Origin: Reticulascus tulasneorum | Lineage: Eukaryota; Ascomycota; Sordariomycetes; Glomerellales; Reticulascaceae | Length of the DNA: 64,000 nt | Direction of reading: 5' to 3' | Assembly (NCBI GenBank): GCA_001557505.1 | Contig: LSAX01000002.1 | Span: forward strand, 2,170,001-2,234,000 | Shown here: positions 1 to 10,671 of the stretch, piece after piece | Layout of the letters: each line of letters opens with the position of its first letter | Numbering within the stretch: the stretch's first letter is position 1 | Made by a program: the position numbers and the translations under genes | Notes under the pieces: generated by a model | What the model saw: the letters and a program-made list of their open reading frames with translations, nothing else | What the model was told of the DNA's origin: nothing | The model's database searches: none

Positions 1-799
1 AGGCGGAAGAGGCCCTTGAGCAACGACGGCGAACGCGAGTAATTCAAGACAGCTTGCCTCGACCAACAAAGGTCAATGTAACCTCTCTGCTCGCGGATGC
101 CAACAAGATCGATAACGAAATCAAATCTCTCATCGCCAAGGAAGCCGCGATCTTGATTGCGAACGATGCTGTCAAATTTCCACTGCCCGGGTCTAAAGTC
201 ACTGGTGCTGTACCACAACTTGACCAGCTGGATGATAGCTACCTTGACGAAGCACGTCTTGAAATCCTTATGGAGTTCAAAAAGACACTCAATTTTGCCC
301 AAATACAGGAATTATTTGATAGTCGCGGGGACAACTCCCTATTGTTGGGTCTTGGCTGCTATAACGATGACGAAGACGAGGAGGATGCAGCCGTTAGAGC
401 AGCATTCGACGTAAGTGTGCCTACTACTCCTTCTTGCTATGAACAAGACAATGTACTAATATCTGGCAGTCTGTGCAAGATTCCATAATGACAACCGCAG
501 AACAAGGAGCCAAGCTCGAGAAGAAACTGGCTTTACACTTGGGAGGATACCAGAAGCGACAGAAGATGCTGCGCGACAAGATTGGTGGCGCAGCAGAAGC
601 ATTGGAGAAAGCGCGGGATGCCCTGGGCGCATTCAAAACACTTGCGATTTCAGAAGAAGTCGCCATTGCTCGACGCTTAGAGTCCCTCAGGGAGGAAGTT
701 GGCTTTGTGAGCCGAAGAGAGCGTGAAGCCCAGGAGCTGTATCGCAAGACGCGGGAAGAGCTAACCAGCATTCGGACAAACGGCGCGAACGGGTTCTAA
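1..799 (+). CDS. cdc5: pre-mRNA splicing factor Cdc5/Cef1, C-terminal part (5' truncated by window)
   Basis: Core subunit of the Prp19/NineTeen complex that activates the spliceosome in the nucleus. The frame is open from base 3 ([10 protein letters not shown]...) and holds the [10 protein letters not shown] segment typical of the middle of Cdc5. Exon 3..410 ends at a phase-0 donor GTAAGT. The 59-nt intron 411..469 has branch point TACTAAT and ends CAG. The last exon 470..799 encodes the diagnostic Cdc5 tail: a coiled coil starting [15 protein letters not shown], then a basic/acidic helix with [12 protein letters not shown]. This parallels the human CDC5L C-terminus. The Myb repeats that bind nucleic acid lie upstream of the window. 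The acidic stretch DDEDEEDAA precedes the intron. Identity is confident; the N-terminal two thirds cannot be judged. The next gene converges on it. Confidence 0.88.
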
Positions 800-984
800 T
801 GAGACCGCAATTGTAAACTAGTGTTTGGCTAATGGACTGCATGGGGCTGGATCAAAACAAGCATGAATTGATCAATATATTCCACCAAGTTTGCGTTATC
901 TTTAGAGATTGAATCTATCCTCCTTCCAGTCCTGAACTTCTTATAGGAGAAGGTGGTATTAGTCAACGTCGTTCCATTCGCCCC

Positions 985-3189
985 TCACTTTCTATGTCCC
1001 AATCGCGGCAACTTCATTGGAATGATTAAACAAACCGACACAAGAGCCAGCACTGAACAACAGAAGAATGTCACCCGCAACGCCGCCTCATAGCTCATGA
1101 CAACCTGGTCCCGATACAAATGGCTCAGTTTCGCGATTGCCTCCACATTCTCTCTGACTTTCGTAATCACATCATCCTTTTCAGGGCCTTGTACGTAGAG
1201 ATCCAGATAGTAAATCAAAGCATTCTGCACCAGCAGGCTGGAGAATGAAACGCCCATAACCATCCCCAGGCTCCGCCAGAGAATCAGCGTGGAGGTGACG
1301 ACGGCCTGTTCGCGCTGCTCGGAGGCGGCGAGGATGGCCAGAAAGCTGCCAGGGAACTGGAAGCCCTGTCCGATGGAGCTGGGGACGAGGCAGATGAGGT
1401 AGACCCACGATGGCCAGTCGCGGCGGAGGAATGTGAGGACGACGGTGCCGACAAAGAAGAGGCAACTGCCCCACATGGGTGCCCATTTGAGGCGGCGGGT
1501 GTAGCTTATAGCGAAGCCGGTAAAGGTACCGGCGGTGGCGGAGACGATAGAGGGGATGACGAGGCGGAGACCAGAGGATGTAGCGCTCGTGAGGAGGACC
1601 CCTTGGAAGTAAAGCGGTCTGGGTGGCGTTAGCGTCGAGGAATGAAAAGGGGGAAACCCCGTCTTACATGTTGAAGAGAATGGCATTCGTCAGGAATGCG
1701 GCAATCATGTTGGAGAAGATTATATTAGAACGCGGGGAGCCGCGGATGAGGTAGAGCGGCATGATCGGACGAGCAGCATAAGACTGAACGTAGAGAAAGG
1801 AAGGGAAGCCGACTGTGAAGATGACGAGCGCAGTAATTACGAAAGGATGCGACCCTGCAAGATATGTTAGTACACGGTCTACCTCGCAATTTCATCCCAT
1901 ATTTCCACTTACACGGGAGAAGGTTGCCACCCAGGTTCTTTATACAAATCCATTAGCAGGGTCGACGCGGTTTGATACGAAAGGCACTTACAAGCCCAAG
2001 GACGAGGAACACGATAGACGTGGTCAGGAGCAGGGATCCTCGGGAGTCGAACGCCTTCAATGCCTCCACGATGCTCTCCCTCTTGCCCTCCAACCCCAAG
2101 TCCCCAGGGATAGCAACGAAAGCGATAAGCACGCAAAGAAAGAGCGGGGGGATCTGCACGCCGAACTCCCATCTCCAGCCGAGGTGGTCCGCCATCGCTC
2201 CGCCGAGCGCGGCACCCAGGGCGGAGCCGACGCCGTAGACGACGTTGATGTATGACTGGTACGTGCCACGAATTCTACCGGGCGTCAGTAAACCCGCTTT
2301 CCATAGCCGCCCAACGCCGATACTCGCGGTCGAGTGCAGACGGACGGGAAAGCAAGACTCACTCAATCGGCACCAGATCACTGACGATGATAGTCCCCAG
2401 GGTCATCATCCCGCCGGCACCGAGCCCGCACAGCGCCCGCGCCAGAATAAAACTCGTCATGCTCTGCGCCAACGCACACCACACCGTGGCGCCCATAAAG
2501 ATAGTCAAGGTGATCACATAGGGCGGCTTCCGGCCAATCGTGTCGGACAGGCGACCCAGCAGCGGCTGGAAGGCGGTGCTGGTCAGGAGGAACGCGGTGG
2601 ACAGCCAGGACGCACTGTTGGAGCTGTTGAAGTACGACGTGATGACCGGGTGGCTCGACGCCATGATAGTTCCATCGAAGCATGCGATGAAGTACGTGGC
2701 CAGGATCTGGCCGAAGATGAGCCAGAAGCGCGTGGTGCTCACGTTGCTGAGGAAGATGGATTTGGGCGGGGCGATCAGCGGCGTCGACTCGCCCGGTGTG
2801 GACAACTCTGCTTCCTCGGCGACGGCCGTGCTAGAGTTCGAGGCGCGGCGTTTGCTGGGCGAGGGTAGGCGAGTATGGCTGTTGGCATTACTATAGCGGC
2901 GAGGGCCTCGGAGCATGGAGTTCTCCATCGACTCGGGTTCCAGCATAGGCCCGGCGGAGTATGAGACGGACTTGGAAATAAGCAGATCGAACTCGTTTGC
3001 CTCGATCTCATCTTCTTCATCTTGCTCTGTTGAGCGGTCGCCGTCCCGGCCTGGAATTGGAATTGACTGGGTTTGCGGGCCTTGCCGGTCTCCCACTAAT
3101 AACGGCGTGCTCTCGCTATTCTCTTCGTCCCCGTAAGAGACGCCGCCCGCACGGCCATTTCGCTCATCATCACTGGTTCCGGTCGCCAT
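985..3189 (-). CDS. MFS transporter, DHA2/Vba (vacuolar basic amino acid) type
   Basis: Fourteen-helix major facilitator, probably a proton antiporter of the Vba1/2-Fnx1 group that moves basic amino acids into the vacuole; multidrug export is the alternative. Exons on the minus strand: 3189..2363, 2274..1992, 1937..1913, 1854..1668, 1618..985 (651 aa). Start is the ATG at 3189; the frame reaches a GTG at 3213 only. Residues 1-110 form a polar cytosolic tail with two STPLL/STPLI dileucine-like motifs that suit vacuolar sorting. TM1 (FWLIFGQILATYF) follows, with the A-like motif GRLSDTIGRK in the first cytosolic loop. Exon 3 is a 25-nt microexon restoring LGGNLLPW across the junction to SHPF. 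All donors are GTRAGN and all acceptors YAG. It is convergent with cdc5 (185 bp between stops). The substrate is inferred, not shown. Confidence 0.88.
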
Positions 3190-3887
3190 GCTCAGCCAAA
3201 TGTTTGACTTCACACCGTAGTATCGAAAATCCCACCTTCAGCCTTCTGAGGATACGTCCTGCGCGGAGGTGTTAGCAGCGGTATCGGCTGCAAGTGGCAG
3301 GCTGGTGGCTGATGGGGTCATTTCACTCCATGCGTATGTCCACTAACCTCAACAGCTGTTACAGTCTGGACAACACCGTGATACCGATATAAACGGAGCC
3401 TTTCAAGACGGGGTTACAGGTATCTTTTGGGGGAAAGGAGTATCGCAGCTTGATGTGGATCTTGTCGCCATATTTTCGGATATGGGGCTGTCATGTGTGC
3501 AGACAACGGCCGCATTCAGGATGCAGACCAAGCCTCGCACCCGGATCTGAGTCCTCTGCTCCGTGGAGCGCTGAGTACCCCGCAGCAGCACCCGATTGAC
3601 GCCATAATTATGTATTCATTTCTTACGCTTCCAATCAATCAATCTCGCTGCGGCGGTAGACAGAATGATTTCAAATTCATAAGCCCTGTCACATCAGTCA
3701 TAAGTCGCTTAGAGCAGATCTCTGCACAATAGAAGTTGATCTTTCATCATCTTCATGTTATGAAAGTTCAAAATAGCTCTCTCTCTGTCTCTCAAGTCAC
3801 ATCTAGTTTGTAGTAACAACTCGTATGAACGCGGGTCTCTTCCCTCAAGCTGCAAAGAACCAAGTTCTTTCTTGTTCCATAGCTCGG
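3190..3887. other. intergenic, 698 bp: promoter of the MFS gene and 3' flank of the hexokinase-like gene
   Basis: No ORF with coding character. Short frames on both strands are low-complexity or shadow-like. The stretch must hold the 5' leader and promoter of the transporter and the terminator of the upstream minus-strand gene. No clear motif was recognised. Confidence 0.5.
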
Positions 3888-5571
3888 TCATTTCTGCCGG
3901 TCCTGGCTTGCCTGGGTGGCCGCAGCTAGAATTCCTGCTCCCTGAATTCCGCCGTCGTGGCATGGGCTCAAGACCACCTTCACAGGCGGCCTGTCGCCGA
4001 AATCCATCTTCACCAGTTCATCAAGAAACCTCTGGGTATCAGCCAGATAGTTCTGGAAGTGAACAATGCACCCGCCCGTATATCCGACTCCCAGCTCCCT
4101 CACATCGCCGTCGGCATCGGGAGCCTTGTCTGGGATGTCCTCTGCCAGCCTGAGGAGGGCGATGATAGCCGCAGATACTATCCCTGCAGCTCTGACTTCG
4201 ATTGCCTTTGTAATGTGATAAAGTGCCGTTGCGATCTCTGCTGTCCACTGGAAGTCCCCCGTCGCCAGGGGAAACTCTCTGTCTAATAGTGGAATAAGTG
4301 TCGAGGTATCAAGTGGTCTATAGTGGCTCAGAAATATCGTCGTGAGACCGAATCTCTTCATGATTTTGGTGGGAAACGTTGCGGACGCGAGTCCTAGTAC
4401 TTTCTCCAGATAGTCGACCAGCATAATCCGGGCGAGCTCTCCCAAATATCGTCCAGCGGTCATATACTCCAGTGGTTGAAACCCCGGAAACTCGCCAGCA
4501 GCATCAAGCTCATCATCCCATACGCTCACCAGTCCTAGTTTCCGCAATGGGGGAGCTGACCCCTTTATACTCCACTCGGTATTGACGGCGATTCGGACGT
4601 CGTCCAGTGCCTCTCCAGGTAGCAGGCTAACATTTTGCGGCCACTTACTCTCGTGAAGGCAGCTTAACTTGAGGGGAATGGTGGCGTTGCATCCGGTGCC
4701 CACTATCAAGCCAACGCAGGCTTTCTTATAGATGCTCTCATCGTATTTGTATATGAAGGATATCAGGGTTGACACGGAGTCGTTGGAGATTGCGACGATT
4801 CGAATCGGCGGCAGGTCGCCCCGGAACTTCTGATACCCTTGTTGAAGCAGTGTCCCGAGCTCGAGCCCAGCGGTTATGGCGAAACCCTTGCCCATGCTCA
4901 TGAGTGTTGCTGCAGAAAGGGACTGTTGCACCATCGGGAAGCTGAAAGTGACTCCCAGCGGAAGCTCGGCGTCGGGCGGGAGGTGCCATTGCTTGCATGC
5001 GTCCTGCACCACATCCGCTATGCATTGGCCAATCCAGTCGAATAAATTCTCGGCATTCTGGCTTTTTAACGGTTCTCCAATGGGCCACGACTTTTCCAGG
5101 AGGCGGCGAACTTGAGCTGAGGAGTCCGTTGTGGCCGAGGCGTCGCCATTGCTCAAGTTGAAAGGGACCTGCGTGCCTTTCCTTGATAGCTCAACGAAAC
5201 CAACACGAAGATTGGTTCCACCGCTAGATGCTGTCAGTCTAAATCGCCTCAATCCAGCCAGGACACGAGGATGGCGCATCTCACATGTCTATCGCGAGGT
5301 GTCTATGAGCATAGCGTCAGCCTTGGTCGTCATCTCCCCCCCGCCATATTTACCCCACCATGCAGGGTTAGAGGTAGGGGCCATACCTTCCATGATCACC
5401 TTTGCTAACAGGTCTGAGAATGGACTCGGAAATGGGGGTCGGGAGAAACTGGTCTTTAGAATTCGCCGCGAGGTCGACAAAGTTGGCGTGAAATGCCTTG
5501 GACAGCTTGAGGACGGTCGAGGTATCGATGTTGAGGGGTCGTAGGAACTCCTCGAGTGGTTGAGGATACAT
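3888..5571 (-). CDS. hexokinase-family sugar kinase, atypical (HxkC/XprF-like or GlcNAc kinase-like)
   Basis: ATP-dependent sugar kinase fold, or a regulatory homologue. Exons: 5571..5387, 5302..5285, 5223..3888 (512 aa, usual hexokinase length). The middle exon is only 18 nt and completes the phosphate-1 motif LAIDIGGTNLRVGFVEL (about 64-80). Other hexokinase signatures are LGVTFSFP, the catalytic Asp in ISNDSVSTL, AVNTEW, and the adenosine motif VGLIVGTGCNA. The canonical glucokinase sequences around the sugar site differ (NDSVST for NDTVAT, NTEWSIKG for NxEWGxF). This fits the non-canonical fungal clade that contains carbon-starvation regulator XprF/HxkC, and also N-acetylglucosamine kinases; I cannot separate these by eye. 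Divergent from the GILT gene across 617 bp. Confidence 0.85.
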
Positions 5572-6188
5572 TGATTTAGGTTTGTAGCGATTGTAAGTGT
5601 TCGGTGTTACGTCGGCGGGCCGTTGTCATGATCACTTCGACGAGGAAAGAGAAGCTAAGCGAGGAATCTATGAACGAGGCCCGGAAAGTACGATGTGTGA
5701 GTAGGATGGGTTTGCTTCAGGAGATGCTATCGTTCAAAATCAAGGCGTAGTGAGTGAGAGATCAACGTTCCACAGCTGGAACTGCCAGAGCTCGATTTGG
5801 AATTAACGTTACCTTGGACGCCTCAGCTGCGCAGCATTGACTCGGCGCCGTCAGGCTCACTCCAGCCCGCTAACCTAAACTTGAATATGATGCCACTAAT
5901 TAAAGCCACACGAGCGGCGCCTCGGCGGTTCAATTAGAGTGGGAATGGCCTGGTCGTTATAGGCTTTCATTCCGCTAACTATGGTTAAGGTAATGCCTAA
6001 GTTTTGCTACATGTCCCTATATGGGCGCTGGGGCTTGCCAATTGAGGGTGCGTCGCGCCAGGCACAGCCCTAGGACTTGATCATAACGGCGGGGCTTGAG
6101 GGTTGCAGGGTAATGACGCCAAATTGGCCAGATTATGTAACTAGATTGCCCATGCTGCAGAACTTCACCTTAGCCACCCAACTGACCC
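5572..6188. promoter_or_regulatory. shared divergent intergenic region, hexokinase-like / GILT-like
   Basis: 617 bp between the hexokinase-like start (minus) and the most upstream GILT start (plus). No ORF of coding character. Both promoters must lie here. No recognised operator was found by eye. Confidence 0.45.
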
Positions 6189-7426
6189 ATGAGCAACACA
6201 GCTGCGGGCAGTTCCAGATTTACGCCATCCCGCTATCGCATCCCATCATCCCTATCATCCGCGAACTTGCTAATACCCCCCCCCCCCGCTCGGCATGTCC
6301 TGTTGACGACGAGCGACCCATCAGAAGGGCTACCTTTTAGCGGCGATAACTCGATGAGCAACCTCCCGAAACAGTCTTCACCACCTCCGTACCGCGAGTC
6401 GGCCGACCAGAACCCGACGATGGACGAGAAGAGGACATACCTGCAGAGTCGCCCTCTCCGGAGGAATCGGCCAGTCCTGCTGTTGCTGCTGCTGGGCTCC
6501 TTTGTCTTCTCCCTCTGGCACTTGCTCTCCGCGCGCGAGTACAGTCTCCACCAAGTCAGCTATTCGGAGAAGCCAGCAAGCTCCGCGACTACGAATAAGC
6601 TTGTGCCGTTGGAAGCACATATAATAAGTAAATGTCCAGATACAAGGGTGAGTCGGGTCAATACGGAGAGGGTATCCGCCGTTGCTCGTGCTTGATGTTG
6701 ATGGTGGATTGTAGGATTGTCTCAAGATGTTGATCCTGCCAACGATGCAGAAGGCCTACGAGAAAGTCGATTTCAAGCTTTCTTATATCGGAACGTAAGT
6801 GAGAGAGGGCTATTCGGCGAAACGAGGCGAAAGAGGCGGCAAGAGGCGCATGGTGCTAATTCTGTTTCCGTAGCCCGACCGCGAACGACGGAGTTGAATG
6901 CAAGCATGGTCCTTCGGAGTGTGAGTACAATATCATGACTGCGAGATGCTCGGAGCGGAAACACTGACTCGTTTCAGGCATGGGAAACATACTCGAGCTT
7001 TGCGCAGCAGAGCTCTACCCCGATCCGAAAATATACCTCGGCTTCACGATGTGTATAACCCGCGACTACCACTCGATCCCCGAGCGGTCCCTCATAGAGG
7101 ACTGCGCGCTCGAACATGCGATCGACTTTAAGGCTTTGAATGATTGCGCCACGAAGGACGACGGCGCATTCGGGATCGGGATGTTACGCGACAGCATACG
7201 GCGGACGTCAGAGGTAAGAACCTTCTTTTTAGAGGGATCACTAAGATCATCCCCACCCGCTGACTGCATGACATAGGCTGGCGTGACGAAGAGTTGCACC
7301 GTACGGCTCAACGAAGAGATCTACTGCATACGAGATGACGGCGAATGGTACGACTGCCCCCATGGGGCCAACGTCAACGACCTTGTGATTGCTATTGAGA
7401 AGCTGTACCGCTCTTCGAATTCTTGA
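6189..7426 (+). CDS. GILT-family (gamma-interferon-inducible lysosomal thiol reductase-like) type II membrane protein
   Basis: Thioredoxin-like disulfide reductase homologue, probably of the vacuole/secretory lumen. Exons: 6189..6647, 6715..6794, 6874..6920, 6978..7213, 7277..7426 (323 aa from the first ATG). A short cytosolic tail with basic RPLRRNR precedes a signal-anchor (VLLLLLLGSFVFSLWHLL). The luminal domain has the GILT signature CKHGPSEC-x7-C (the usual form is CQHGxxEC...C), split by introns. At the redox-centre position it shows CPDTRDC (C-x5-C) rather than the animal CxxC. The start is uncertain: the frame from 6189 runs through a 12-C homopolymer (6276..6287); ATGs at 6354 and 6420 follow, and 6420 has the best context (A at -3, G at +4). 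With 6354 the tail still carries PPPY, a possible WW/Rsp5 ligand. Its last 35 coding bases overlap the end of dcpS. Confidence 0.85.
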
Positions 7427-8443
7427 TGGGCTCGAAGACATCTATCCATAGCTCGCTAGCTTCGCCCAGTGTATAACTCATTGATATCCCGTCCATCCCT
7501 GCCTCCTCGTCTCCCGCCATGATGGCCAATGTCTCTATTATGCTGTCCAACCCCACCGCCTTGCCCGTTGCCTGCGTCGCGCCAGCCTCGAGCTGGACAT
7601 GCACGATGTGGATGTGAAAATGGTAGTACGTGGGCTGGTAGTGCACGTACAGCTTCAGCTGGTCGGCGTCTATTGTCGGGTAGGTCGTGACCGCCGCGGA
7701 GAGGAGCTTCGCTTTCATGTGCTGCAGCCACGGAATGTGCTTCTTCTTCAGATCCCGCAGGCTCCAGATGTCCCGTCTTTCCACCAGGGCCAACAGGTGC
7801 AACGCATCCAGCGTCTTGCGGTCCCAGTTCAGATCCGGCAGCAACAGGAAGCCCTCATCCCCCTCCTGGCCGAGCGGCGTCCTGTAAATGACATCCTCGA
7901 CCTCCTTCCGCCCCTCGATGATATTGAACGCCCAGTTCAGGCGGCCCTGTTCGCGCTTCGCAAGCATATACGGCCGTATCTTGTCCTTGTAGATCTGCGG
8001 CGTCTCGGTCACGAAGCGCACGCCCTGCTTGCTGTACTTCTTGACGTGTGTGTCGGTGCAGGGGTAGATGAGGTTGATCTTCAGGTCGGCGAAGAAGTCT
8101 CCATTGTGCGGGATGGAGCCGCTACTGGCGAGGAACCAGAAGTAGACGTCGTTGGCGCCGAGGTTCTTGAGGTGGGAGAGGGTGGCGGGCACGGCGGTGA
8201 GGTAGTCGGGCGAGGAGGGAAAGGGGGCGCGCTCGAGGATTAGGAGGGCTGGTTCCTTGTCTATTTTGCCGTAGAGGGATGTTCTCCGGCCGGCCTGGTC
8301 TGCGGGTGCCGTTAGCGCGAGGCTGATCGTGGTGGAGAGAGCCGGATAGCTTGAGGAAATGGAGAGCCTCGACCTTGGTTTAGCATGCGTTCCAGCTGGA
8401 ATTTGGGAATCAATGCTTCTGCATTGGCTTTCGCGTCCGCCAT
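7392..8443 (-). CDS. dcpS: scavenger mRNA decapping enzyme DcpS (m7GpppX diphosphatase, HIT family)
   Basis: Hydrolyses the residual cap dinucleotide m7GpppN left by 3'-5' mRNA decay. Exons 8443..8374 and 8299..7392 (325 aa). The first exon encodes MADAKANAEALIPKFQLERMLNQ. The donor is the weaker GTCGAG; the intron contains the GCTAAC branch point and ends CCGCAG, restoring DQAGRRTSLYGKI. The histidine triad lies near residues 235-245 in YYHFHIHIVHV (H-x-H-x-H). The N-terminal swapped-dimer domain includes LLILERAPF. Length and domain order match the family. The stop codon (7392..7394) lies inside the last exon of the convergent GILT gene, so the two CDS ends overlap by 35 bp. It is divergent from the F-box-like gene across 947 bp. 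Confidence 0.92.
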
Positions 8444-9390
8444 TGTGACAATTCGTTGCTGTCGGCAGTGTACAGATCTCTTCGGAGCCGTCTGGGAAGT
8501 GAGGGAATAGTTCGTGTAAGTAGAAGAAGAATCGAACGCGTATTTAAAACAGCCCTTCTAATGAATTGATCTAAGGTCTCAGGAGTTGTGGTTTTGCCAA
8601 GTTGAGCTCGCCGATCAGGTTGCCCCACCATCGCCATCAAACCGTGCTACCCCGCCGTGGTTCCAGGGGGTGGCATTCATGAGGGACACCCCCCCACCTC
8701 AACACATGGGAGTTCAGGTCGTACTGCTGGGAGGATTCGACGAGAACTAAGACATTGGCTGCTCAGATATTGGTGCTGTGGGTTATGAAGCAAGGTCTAA
8801 GTCTATCACATATAGACATACTATCCCGGTCGACCCTAAGCTAGTATGACGCCGGCTCCAATATGTCCATCTCTTGGCTCGTCAGATGGCACTTACACCG
8901 TGAGTCTCCATCGCGAGGACGCCGACGTTCTCTCAGCCAACCGACTTGACAAGACGTAGACATTGAACCAAGTACTTGGCAGAATATGCCAGCAGATATC
9001 CAACCCAGTACGGCACTTCGCTTGGGTTTCCCGGTTGCCTGCCTGCTTGCGTGGTTCGCAAATTCCAGTACCTCGGTTTGGTTATACCGGTCGGTCAATC
9101 TGCCTAATTCCTAATTCCTTCCCGGTGGCTGCCTACATCATGCCTCCGTACAACCAACAGCCAACATCTGATGGCCGACGAATTGGGGATATGAGGAGAG
9201 CCGAGGACGCTGTGCCCCGTAGGAATGGCCGCTCATTCTGCAGCATCTACATCTCCCACCAAAGACCATCCTAGTCTCACTCTGAGCTGGTCAATCTCAG
9301 ACTCAGCCACTGATCTCTGTAGATCTTATATCGAGGTATTCGACCTCGTCTTCAGTGAATATCTTGTCGTCCGTTCTGACATTCTCCAGA
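8444..9390. promoter_or_regulatory. divergent intergenic region, dcpS / F-box-like gene
   Basis: 947 bp without a credible gene. The small frames on either strand have no family features. Contains the two divergent promoters. The F-box-like frame is open back to a GTG at 9355, but the first ATG is 9391. Confidence 0.45.
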
Positions 9391-10671
9391 ATGTCTTCGA
9401 GCTCAACGTCTACTGGTCGTCGATTCTCCAATAGACTCAGGAACAAGGCTCGCAGGGCCTTTAGTCCAGTGAAGATGCCCTCTATCGAGGAGAGCATCGC
9501 GTCCTGGACGAGGTCCAACGCCATCGACGCCCAGGCCTCCTCGCCATTATACAATGGTCGTATTCCGGCCGAGATAAGAACTCTGATCTTCGAGTACGCC
9601 CTCGCAGAAGAGACCGTTGAGATCGCCTGCAAAGGCCACGACTTCCGCATCCGTCACGATCACGGTGGCGCCGCGGACGAAGATCTCGAAGGCGAAGACG
9701 AGACATCCCAACCGCCTTCGTCGACTGAGTCCCCGCTTATTGTGACTGCCGTGGGCAGGCGCATCGACTTGAATGTAGACCGACCGGGCATGCTCTCTCA
9801 GACTGACGAGAATGGCTACGACTGGTTCCGGCCGGGATGCACCGGCGTCACGAAGAAGAGCATGGTTCTCCTCCGCCTCTGCCGCCGGACCCATCTCGAG
9901 CTCCGTGATACGCCGCTGGTCGAACACACCTTCCGCTTCTTTCATCAGCGAGGCCCTGCGAGCATGCCTGAATCTCCCAACATGACTTCGGTCCACCTCT
10001 ACACACAAATGTTCTGGCTGACTGACAGCTTTCCCCACAAGTGCAAGACGAAAGAATATCAATCCATCCGCGACCTGCGGATCACAATCCGCCGCGGCGA
10101 CTGGTGGCACAACGAGTACAACCAAGCACTCCACGTCAACCCCTTCCGTGGCAGCACCGTCCAGGGTTGGACTCCCGAAGCCGCGAGGTTGATGCTTGCC
10201 GACATGGCCTCTACCGCTTCCTTCCCATCCTCGACACCCACCGACTCCTGGCAGTCCCCCCTCCAATTCCACGACGGTCAATGGGGCCACGCTTTCCGAT
10301 TCCTCCCCCGCCTCCAGCGCCTCACCATCGACTTTGAGGCCGCCGAGGACAAGAAAGCCGAGCTGACTGCCATCGCCGACTGGGCATTCAGGGTATGGCG
10401 CTTCCCGCTCGCAAAGGACGAGTACCTCTCGGCCGAAGGTAACCCGGTGAAAGAGCTGAGCTGGCGAGGCCTGCCGTGTCATTGGGTTGATCTCTGTACC
10501 AGTCGTGAGACCGCAGTACATGTCACGCGCTGGGAGCATGACACTGCTACGCATCCGCCGTGTAGTGCATGCAGAAGAAGGTTAACGCTTACAGAGAGGC
10601 GGCTCGGGCCTAGGATGTTAATGTCAAGTGTCACATGGACGAGGAGAAAGGCTGGGGTTGGTTGGGTATAA
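9391..10671 (+). CDS. fungal F-box-like / 2EXR-type protein, function unknown
   Basis: Single-exon frame of 426 aa from the ATG at 9391. Residues about 55-75 read NGRIPAEIRTLIFEYAL, the short helical box that opens many fungal F-box-like and 2EXR proteins (usually LPAEIR.xIYexaL). This is followed by VLLRLCRRTHLELRDTPLVEHTFRFF, the companion helix pair and strand. The N-terminus is Ser/Arg-rich and basic; an acidic insert (about 105-125) follows the box. The C-terminus has CSAC followed by a basic tail. Such proteins are a large expanded family in ascomycetes; some may act as substrate adaptors of SCF ligases, but no partner is evident here. A 335-codon antisense frame overlaps and is judged a shadow. 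Convergent with the next gene. Confidence 0.75.
   Translation: MSSSSTSTGRRFSNRLRNKARRAFSPVKMPSIEESIASWTRSNAIDAQASSPLYNGRIPAEIRTLIFEYALAEETVEIACKGHDFRIRHDHGGAADEDLEGEDETSQPPSSTESPLIVTAVGRRIDLNVDRPGMLSQTDENGYDWFRPGCTGVTKKSMVLLRLCRRTHLELRDTPLVEHTFRFFHQRGPASMPESPNMTSVHLYTQMFWLTDSFPHKCKTKEYQSIRDLRITIRRGDWWHNEYNQALHVNPFRGSTVQGWTPEAARLMLADMASTASFPSSTPTDSWQSPLQFHDGQWGHAFRFLPRLQRLTIDFEAAEDKKAELTAIADWAFRVWRFPLAKDEYLSAEGNPVKELSWRGLPCHWVDLCTSRETAVHVTRWEHDTATHPPCSACRRRLTLTERRLGPRMLMSSVTWTRRKAGVGWV

Noticed and set aside
1953..2381. Reading the MFS middle exon as starting at its upstream open codons
   Set aside because: The acceptor at 2275 and donor at 2362 restore the VPIEIRGTYQ junction; the upstream codons are intron.
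9547..10554. 335-codon minus-strand ORF
   Set aside because: Overlaps the F-box-like gene, whose plus-strand frame has a recognisable IPAEIR box; the antisense frame has none.
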